Below, piece after piece: positions 60,165 through 64,000 of a stretch of 64,000 bases of DNA. The DNA is taken from contig NZ_CP095741.1 of the NCBI RefSeq assembly GCF_023078475.1, positions 5,027,599 to 5,091,598 of the forward strand, in the 5' to 3' direction. The position numbers and the translations under genes are program-made. The stretch's first letter is position 1. Each line of letters opens with the position of its first letter. This stretch comes from Luteibacter aegosomaticola. GTDB taxonomy: Bacteria; Pseudomonadota; Gammaproteobacteria; Xanthomonadales; Rhodanobacteraceae. The notes below the pieces were generated by a model, which searched no databases, was not told the origin of the DNA, and saw only the letters and a program-made list of their open reading frames with translations.

Positions 60165-61508
60165 CTACTTTCCAATACAGAACGAACTAAAGATCGCGCC
60201 GAGCAGGTCGTCCGACGAATACGCACCTGTCACTTCGCCGAGCGCTTGTTGCGCGTGGCGAAGCTCCTCGGCAGCGAGTTCGCCGGCATGCGATCCGTGC
60301 AATGCGTCAGCGGTGCGAAGCAGATGAGCATCGACCTGCTCGAGAGCAACGACGTGTCGTCGGCGTGCACTGAAAGCGCCATCGCCCGCACCAGCGGTTG
60401 CGAGCGTGCGGAGCATGTCGCGGAGCGCATTGAGGCCTTCGCCGGTTCGAGCGGATAGCCACAGTTTTTCATAGCCAGCAGCGTGCGATTGATGCGCGTG
60501 CTCGGTGCCAAGATCGATCTTGTTCACGACAACAATGCGCGTCGCGTGCGCAGGCGTGCCTTCGAAGAACGCGAGATCGCTATCGGCGTGCTGTTCATCG
60601 CTGACCAGGATCGCGACATCGCAACGCTCGAGTTGCGCAAGCGCGCGACGGATACCCTCACGCTCGACCACGTCATCTGACTCGCGAAGGCCGGCCGTGT
60701 CGGCTAGCTCGAGAGTGACACCGTCGATCGTGATCGCCTCACGCAACACATCGCGCGTGGTGCCAGCGATGTCGGTCACGATCGCGCGCTCTGCGCCGGC
60801 GAGTGCGTTGAGCAAACTGGATTTGCCTGCATTCGGTCGACCGACGATCGCGACGGTAATGCCGTCGTTCAAACGAACGCCACGACGCGTCTCGATCAGC
60901 AATGCATCGAGGCTGGAACGAAGCGCAGCAAGCTGTTCGCCAATCACCGGATCGGCGAGGAAGTCGATCTCTTCTTCAGGGAAATCAATCGCCGCTTCAA
61001 TATGGACACGCAGCGCGATGAGCTCAGCGAGCAACGCGTCAACGCGCGCGGAGAACACACCTTCCATCGAACGCAGTGCCGCTCGCGCTCCCGCTTCCGA
61101 CGTCGCGGCGACGACATCGGCCACCGCTTCCGCCTGGGCGAGATCGAGCTTGCCGTTGAGGAACGCACGCTCGGTGAATTCGCCGGGCCGCGCCAGGCGT
61201 GCACCAAGCGAGATGCATCGGCGGAGCAGGGCGTCGAGCAACACCGCGCTGCCATGGCCCTGTAGTTCCAGGACATGTTCGCCGGTGTAAGACGCCGGTC
61301 CCGGAAACGAGAGCAGGATCCCGCGATCGATCAGCTCACCTTCCGCATCGCGAAACGCGGTGAAGTGCGCATAGCGCGGCTTCGGTTCCCGGCCGAGCAG
61401 GCTCGACGCGATCGACGGAGCGAGGGGGCCAGATACGCGAACGGCACCGACACCGGCCGCGCCGGCGCCGGTGGCGATGGCTGCGATGGTGTCGGTGCCG
61501 TGGCTCAT
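60165..61508 (-). CDS. mnmE: tRNA modification GTPase MnmE
   Basis: MnmE with MnmG modifies U34 of tRNAs. The 447-residue protein has the N-terminal tetrahydrofolate-binding domain (DTIAAIATGAGAAGVGAVRVSG, SYTGEHVLELQGHGSAVLLD), the G domain with GRPNAGKSSLLNALAG, DIAGTTRD and DTAGLR, and the C-terminal catalytic Cys in the terminal FCIGK. All key residues are present. It follows yidC after 6 nt on the same strand. Confidence 0.97.
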   Translation of the reverse strand: MSHGTDTIAAIATGAGAAGVGAVRVSGPLAPSIASSLLGREPKPRYAHFTAFRDAEGELIDRGILLSFPGPASYTGEHVLELQGHGSAVLLDALLRRCISLGARLARPGEFTERAFLNGKLDLAQAEAVADVVAATSEAGARAALRSMEGVFSARVDALLAELIALRVHIEAAIDFPEEEIDFLADPVIGEQLAALRSSLDALLIETRRGVRLNDGITVAIVGRPNAGKSSLLNALAGAERAIVTDIAGTTRDVLREAITIDGVTLELADTAGLRESDDVVEREGIRRALAQLERCDVAILVSDEQHADSDLAFFEGTPAHATRIVVVNKIDLGTEHAHQSHAAGYEKLWLSARTGEGLNALRDMLRTLATAGAGDGAFSARRRHVVALEQVDAHLLRTADALHGSHAGELAAEELRHAQQALGEVTGAYSSDDLLGAIFSSFCIGK

Positions 61509-61514
61509 GGCGTA

Positions 61515-63209
61515 TTACGCAGTGCGTGCCTTTTCGTGGGCCTTATCAACGCTGCGGTTGATGTACCACTGCTGGAGCAGGCTGGTCGCACCGTTGACGG
61601 TCCAGTAGAGCACGAGGCCCGCCGGGAAGAAGGCGAAGAAGACACCGAAGATCAGCGGCATCACCTTCATCATCTTGGCCTGGGTCGGATCCATGCCGGC
61701 CGTCGGCATCATGCGCTGGGTGAGCAGCGTCACGAGGAAGTACATCACCGGCAGTACATAGAAGGGATCCGGCGCGGAAAGGTCGTGGATCCAGAGGATG
61801 AACGGCGCGTGGCGCAGCTCAATGGATTCCGACAGCACGCGGAGCAGGCCGATGAAGATCGGGAAGGTGATGAGGATGGGCAGGCAGCCCGCCATCGGGT
61901 TCACCTTCTCCTTCTTGTACAGCTCCATCATGGCCTGCTGCATCTTCATGCGGTCATCGCCATAGCGCTCCTTGAGCGCCTGGACCCGCGGCTGCAGCTT
62001 GCGCATGCGCGCGCCCGAACGGAACTGCGCATCGGTGAGCTTGTACAGGGCCGTCTTGATGAGCAGCACGAGCAGGATGATCGCAACGCCCCAGTTACCG
62101 CTGATGGCGTGCAGCTGCGAGAGCAGCCAGTGAAGCGGGGTGGCGATGATGGTCAGCCAACCGTAGTTGGCCGTCAGGTCGAGACCCGGGGCGATCGCAT
62201 CGAGCGTGCCCTGCAGACGCGGACCAACGTAGAGACGAGCGATGCTGTCCGACGCCTGGCCAGGCGCGACCGAGATCGCCGGGCCGAAGGCGCGGACGAG
62301 GTAACGCGGCGTGGCCGAGTTCGGGTCGACGATATTGGTGCTGTACGAAACGTTCTGGTCCGCCGGCGGAATCCAGGCCACCAGGAAGTAATGCTGGAGC
62401 ATGCTGATCCAGCCACCGGTGATCGGGCGGTTCAGCGGGTTCTTCTGGAAGTCGGCGAAGTTCAGCGATTCGAACTTCGATTCCGGGCTGTACCAGCCAG
62501 CGCCGAAGAAGCTGTGCTGTGCCGGATCGGTGTAGGCCTTGAACCAGCTGGCCTTCTCGGCCGGCGCGCGCTGCAGCTGCTGGTAGGCGTTACCCGTCCA
62601 GGTGGCCTGCGAGCCGTTGTCGATGCGCTGGTCGAGATCGACCACGTAGTCCATACGCTTCAGCGTGTAGCGCTTGGTCACCTTCACGCCCGACGGATCC
62701 GACCAGGTCAGATCGAGGCTGACCGACTTCTCGCCATCGGCGAGCTTGGCCTCGGTCTTCTCGGCGTGGAAGAGGGCGCGGTGGTCCGGCGCGGCACCCG
62801 AGCTGCTGACCAGGCCATCCTGGGCGGCGAAGAAGGTCTTCGCATCGTCATCCAGCAGGCGAACCGGCGGCGGGGTCGGGTCATTCTTGGTGACCGGCAC
62901 GTTCGGGTAGTACAGGAGTTCCGAACGGACGATGCTGCCACCACGGGTATCGATGGTGAGGCGGAGCACATCGTTCTGCAGGGTAACGAGCTCGGCCTTG
63001 CCGGCCGGCGTGGCCGACGTATCGGCCGGAACATTGGCCGGGCCGGAGGCACCGGGCACGCTGCCATCAGCGGACGGCTTGCCATCGACCTGAGCCGCGG
63101 CGGCCGGCTGGGCAGGCGGCTTCGGGCCGTAATCCTGCTCCCACTGGGTGAACAGCATGTACGCCACGAACATGAGCGCGAAGAAGAGGAGCGTACGCGT
63201 TTGATTCAT
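61515..63209 (-). CDS. yidC: Membrane protein insertase YidC
   Basis: YidC inserts and folds inner-membrane proteins. The 564-residue protein has the N-terminal helix (LLFFALMFVAYMLFTQW), a large periplasmic domain (about 55-345) and five C-terminal helices with the conserved Arg region FRSGARMRKLQPRVQ. The core hydrophobic parts are GVAIILLVLLIKTALYKLT, PILITFPIFIGLLRVLSESI and FAFFPAGLVLYWTVNG. It is 6 nt before mnmE and lies after rnpA; no yidD gene occurs in the 66-nt gap. Confidence 0.97.
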   Translation of the reverse strand: MNQTRTLLFFALMFVAYMLFTQWEQDYGPKPPAQPAAAAQVDGKPSADGSVPGASGPANVPADTSATPAGKAELVTLQNDVLRLTIDTRGGSIVRSELLYYPNVPVTKNDPTPPPVRLLDDDAKTFFAAQDGLVSSSGAAPDHRALFHAEKTEAKLADGEKSVSLDLTWSDPSGVKVTKRYTLKRMDYVVDLDQRIDNGSQATWTGNAYQQLQRAPAEKASWFKAYTDPAQHSFFGAGWYSPESKFESLNFADFQKNPLNRPITGGWISMLQHYFLVAWIPPADQNVSYSTNIVDPNSATPRYLVRAFGPAISVAPGQASDSIARLYVGPRLQGTLDAIAPGLDLTANYGWLTIIATPLHWLLSQLHAISGNWGVAIILLVLLIKTALYKLTDAQFRSGARMRKLQPRVQALKERYGDDRMKMQQAMMELYKKEKVNPMAGCLPILITFPIFIGLLRVLSESIELRHAPFILWIHDLSAPDPFYVLPVMYFLVTLLTQRMMPTAGMDPTQAKMMKVMPLIFGVFFAFFPAGLVLYWTVNGATSLLQQWYINRSVDKAHEKARTA

Positions 63210-63275
63210 TAGCTTAAGCCAGATCCGTGGGGCACCGCGGCCGATATGAGGACGGGCAGGCGGGCAAGAAAGAGG

Positions 63276-63656
63276 TCAACGCGCGATTGTGCCGTCGGCA
63301 CCCTCGGGCTTCAACGGCCGGATGCGGCGCAGGAGGGTATCCAGCTCCGCGAGGAGGGCGGCACCCGTTACCTGGACGGCGCTATCGCGGGCCATCACAA
63401 GGATATCAACGGGCGGCAGGTCGGGCCGGGCGCGGCGAAACGCCTCGCGCGCGAGCCGCTTGATGCGGTTGCGGTCCACGGCGCGCTTGGAGCAGCGCTT
63501 AGAGATCGCCAGGCCAAGCCGGGCGGTATCTGCCGTGTTATTTCCGAAGCGCAAAAGAAAACAGCGGCCGCCGAGGCGACCGCTGACATTTCGCAGGGCT
63601 GCGAAGTCGGCGGCGCGGCGTATCCGCGCATCGCGCGGCATGGCTGCGGCACGCAC
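63276..63656 (-). CDS. rnpA: Ribonuclease P protein component
   Basis: RnpA is the protein part of RNase P. The 126-residue protein shows the RNP motif KRAVDRNRIKRLAREAFRRAR, and the surrounding beta strands (GGRCFLLRFGNNTADTARLGLAISKRC, DILVMARDSAV). The start at GTG 63656 versus ATG 63641 is unsure; both give normal proteins. It lies 15 nt after rpmH and 66 nt before yidC. Confidence 0.93.
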   Translation of the reverse strand: MRAAAMPRDARIRRAADFAALRNVSGRLGGRCFLLRFGNNTADTARLGLAISKRCSKRAVDRNRIKRLAREAFRRARPDLPPVDILVMARDSAVQVTGAALLAELDTLLRRIRPLKPEGADGTIAR

Positions 63657-63670
63657 GACCAGCGAACCGC

Positions 63671-63805
63671 TTACGGGATCAGGCGCTTGCGACCCTTCGC
63701 GCGACGGGCGTTCAGGATCTTGCGGCCATCGGCCGTGGCCATACGGGCGCGGAAGCCGTGCGTACGGGCGCGCTTGAGCTTGCTGGGCTGGAAAGTACGC
63801 TTCAT
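63671..63805 (-). CDS. rpmH: Ribosomal protein L34
   Basis: A 44-residue basic protein [18 protein letters not shown]... ending AKGRKRLIP, the full L34 signature. It is followed after 15 nt by rnpA and preceded by a good promoter; the conserved rpmH-rnpA-yidC run marks the origin region. Confidence 0.97.
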   Translation of the reverse strand: MKRTFQPSKLKRARTHGFRARMATADGRKILNARRAKGRKRLIP

Positions 63806-63843
63806 GGCGCTTACATCCGGATGAAGATTAAAATTGGCCCAAA

Positions 63844-63873
63844 AGTATGCGGGACATTCCCGAAGGATGTCAA
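63844..63873 (-). promoter_or_regulatory. Promoter of rpmH-rnpA-yidC
   Basis: Minus-strand -35 TTGACA at 63873-63868, then an 18-nt spacer and -10 CATACT at 63849-63844. Transcription should begin near 63837, about 32 nt before the rpmH start. Confidence 0.75.
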
Positions 63874-64000
63874 GCGCTTGGCCAAAGGATGACAACAGGC
63901 CGCGGCCAGGGCCGATGCCGGGGTGGGGGCGGAAGGCTGGTAGACTTCATCGTCCACCCCGCGCGCAAGCGCCCCTCTACGCTGTGGCAAAGAATACCCG
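63874..64000. other. Right-end region, probable start of the dnaA/oriC side
   Basis: The last 127 nt hold no clear gene or DnaA box (TTATCCACA). In bacteria of this group dnaA and oriC are usually near rpmH on the other side, so they are expected just beyond the window. Confidence 0.4.

Noticed and set aside
61275..63212. A 645-codon plus-strand frame opposite yidC and mnmE
   Set aside because: Same type of shadow: composition is Arg/Gly/His-rich and there is no motif; yidC on the other strand has all family features.
1..64000. CRISPR arrays, tRNA or rRNA genes
   Set aside because: No regular 28-37-nt repeats with spacers were seen. No tRNA-like cloverleaf with a TTCGA-type loop and no rRNA sequence was recognised by reading; a tRNAscan run would settle the tRNA question.
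63874..64000. Replication origin inside the right end
   Set aside because: No cluster of DnaA boxes or AT-rich unwinding stretch is visible before the end; oriC is more likely beyond it.

Overview
The window looks like chromosomal DNA of a high-GC gammaproteobacterium of the Xanthomonadales, probably Rhodanobacteraceae (Luteibacter/Dyella-like). The reasons are the protein style, the rpmH-rnpA-yidC-mnmE and rsmG-parA-parB blocks, the lptM-dapF-DUF484-xerC-hslVU run, and many GTAGGAGC...GCTCCTAC palindromic repeats. This is inference from sequence style; no database was searched. The right end lies next to rpmH, so dnaA and oriC are probably just outside. Both ends carry origin-region genes, all on the minus strand, with about 58 kb of other genes between them.

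Layout. 1-1.8 kb: parB (partial), parA, rsmG. 1.9-2.9 kb: an Xre/RES toxin-antitoxin pair. 3-5.9 kb: a short band-7 protein and a Fur-box-driven iron-associated membrane operon (DUF3325, DUF3649-like, PepSY). 5.9-10.3 kb: a secreted unknown, a GNAT enzyme, an M14 peptidase and an MFS/TetR pair. 10.6-22.5 kb: a carbohydrate utilisation locus (LacI regulator, Oar-like TonB-dependent receptor, GH144-type glucanase, ABC binding lipoprotein and two permeases, and a large secreted helical-barrel glycosidase). Copies of a GTAAACGTTTAC operator lie upstream of lacI and of the glucanase operon. 22.6-33.2 kb: housekeeping and stress genes (pirin, UPF0149, xthA, M3 peptidase, gamma-carbonic anhydrase, aroE, lipocalin), with three tandem small exported proteins that resemble I78 protease inhibitors. 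33.2-35.4 kb: a RimK-like ATP-grasp ligase divergent from a GNAT. 35.4-41.3 kb: lptM-dapF-DUF484-xerC-hslV-hslU, an unknown gene and DUF971. 41.3-46 kb: a ribose operon, rbsKDACB. 46-50 kb: FtsK-type translocase and an SDR/HxlR pair. 50-54.3 kb: the RNA repair system rtcB-rtcA with its divergent sigma-54 activator rtcR. 54.3-60.1 kb: DUF6624, a metallo-beta-lactamase hydrolase, an alcohol dehydrogenase/LysR pair, an MFS exporter and a small orphan. 60.2-64 kb: mnmE, yidC, rnpA, rpmH and its promoter.

How the genes work together. In the 10-22 kb locus the receptor probably imports a glucan across the outer membrane, the glucanase and the second glycosidase cut it, and the ABC proteins import the product; the ATPase is missing and must be supplied from elsewhere. 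In the rtc locus RtcR, with an N-terminal CARF-type sensor domain, should activate a well-formed -24/-12 promoter in front of rtcBA. The clearest unusual feature is a family of palindromic repeats, at least ten copies. Three copies lie in or at the ends of one glycosidase gene and one lies inside ftsK, all read in frame, so they add short Arg/Ala-rich peptides to the proteins.
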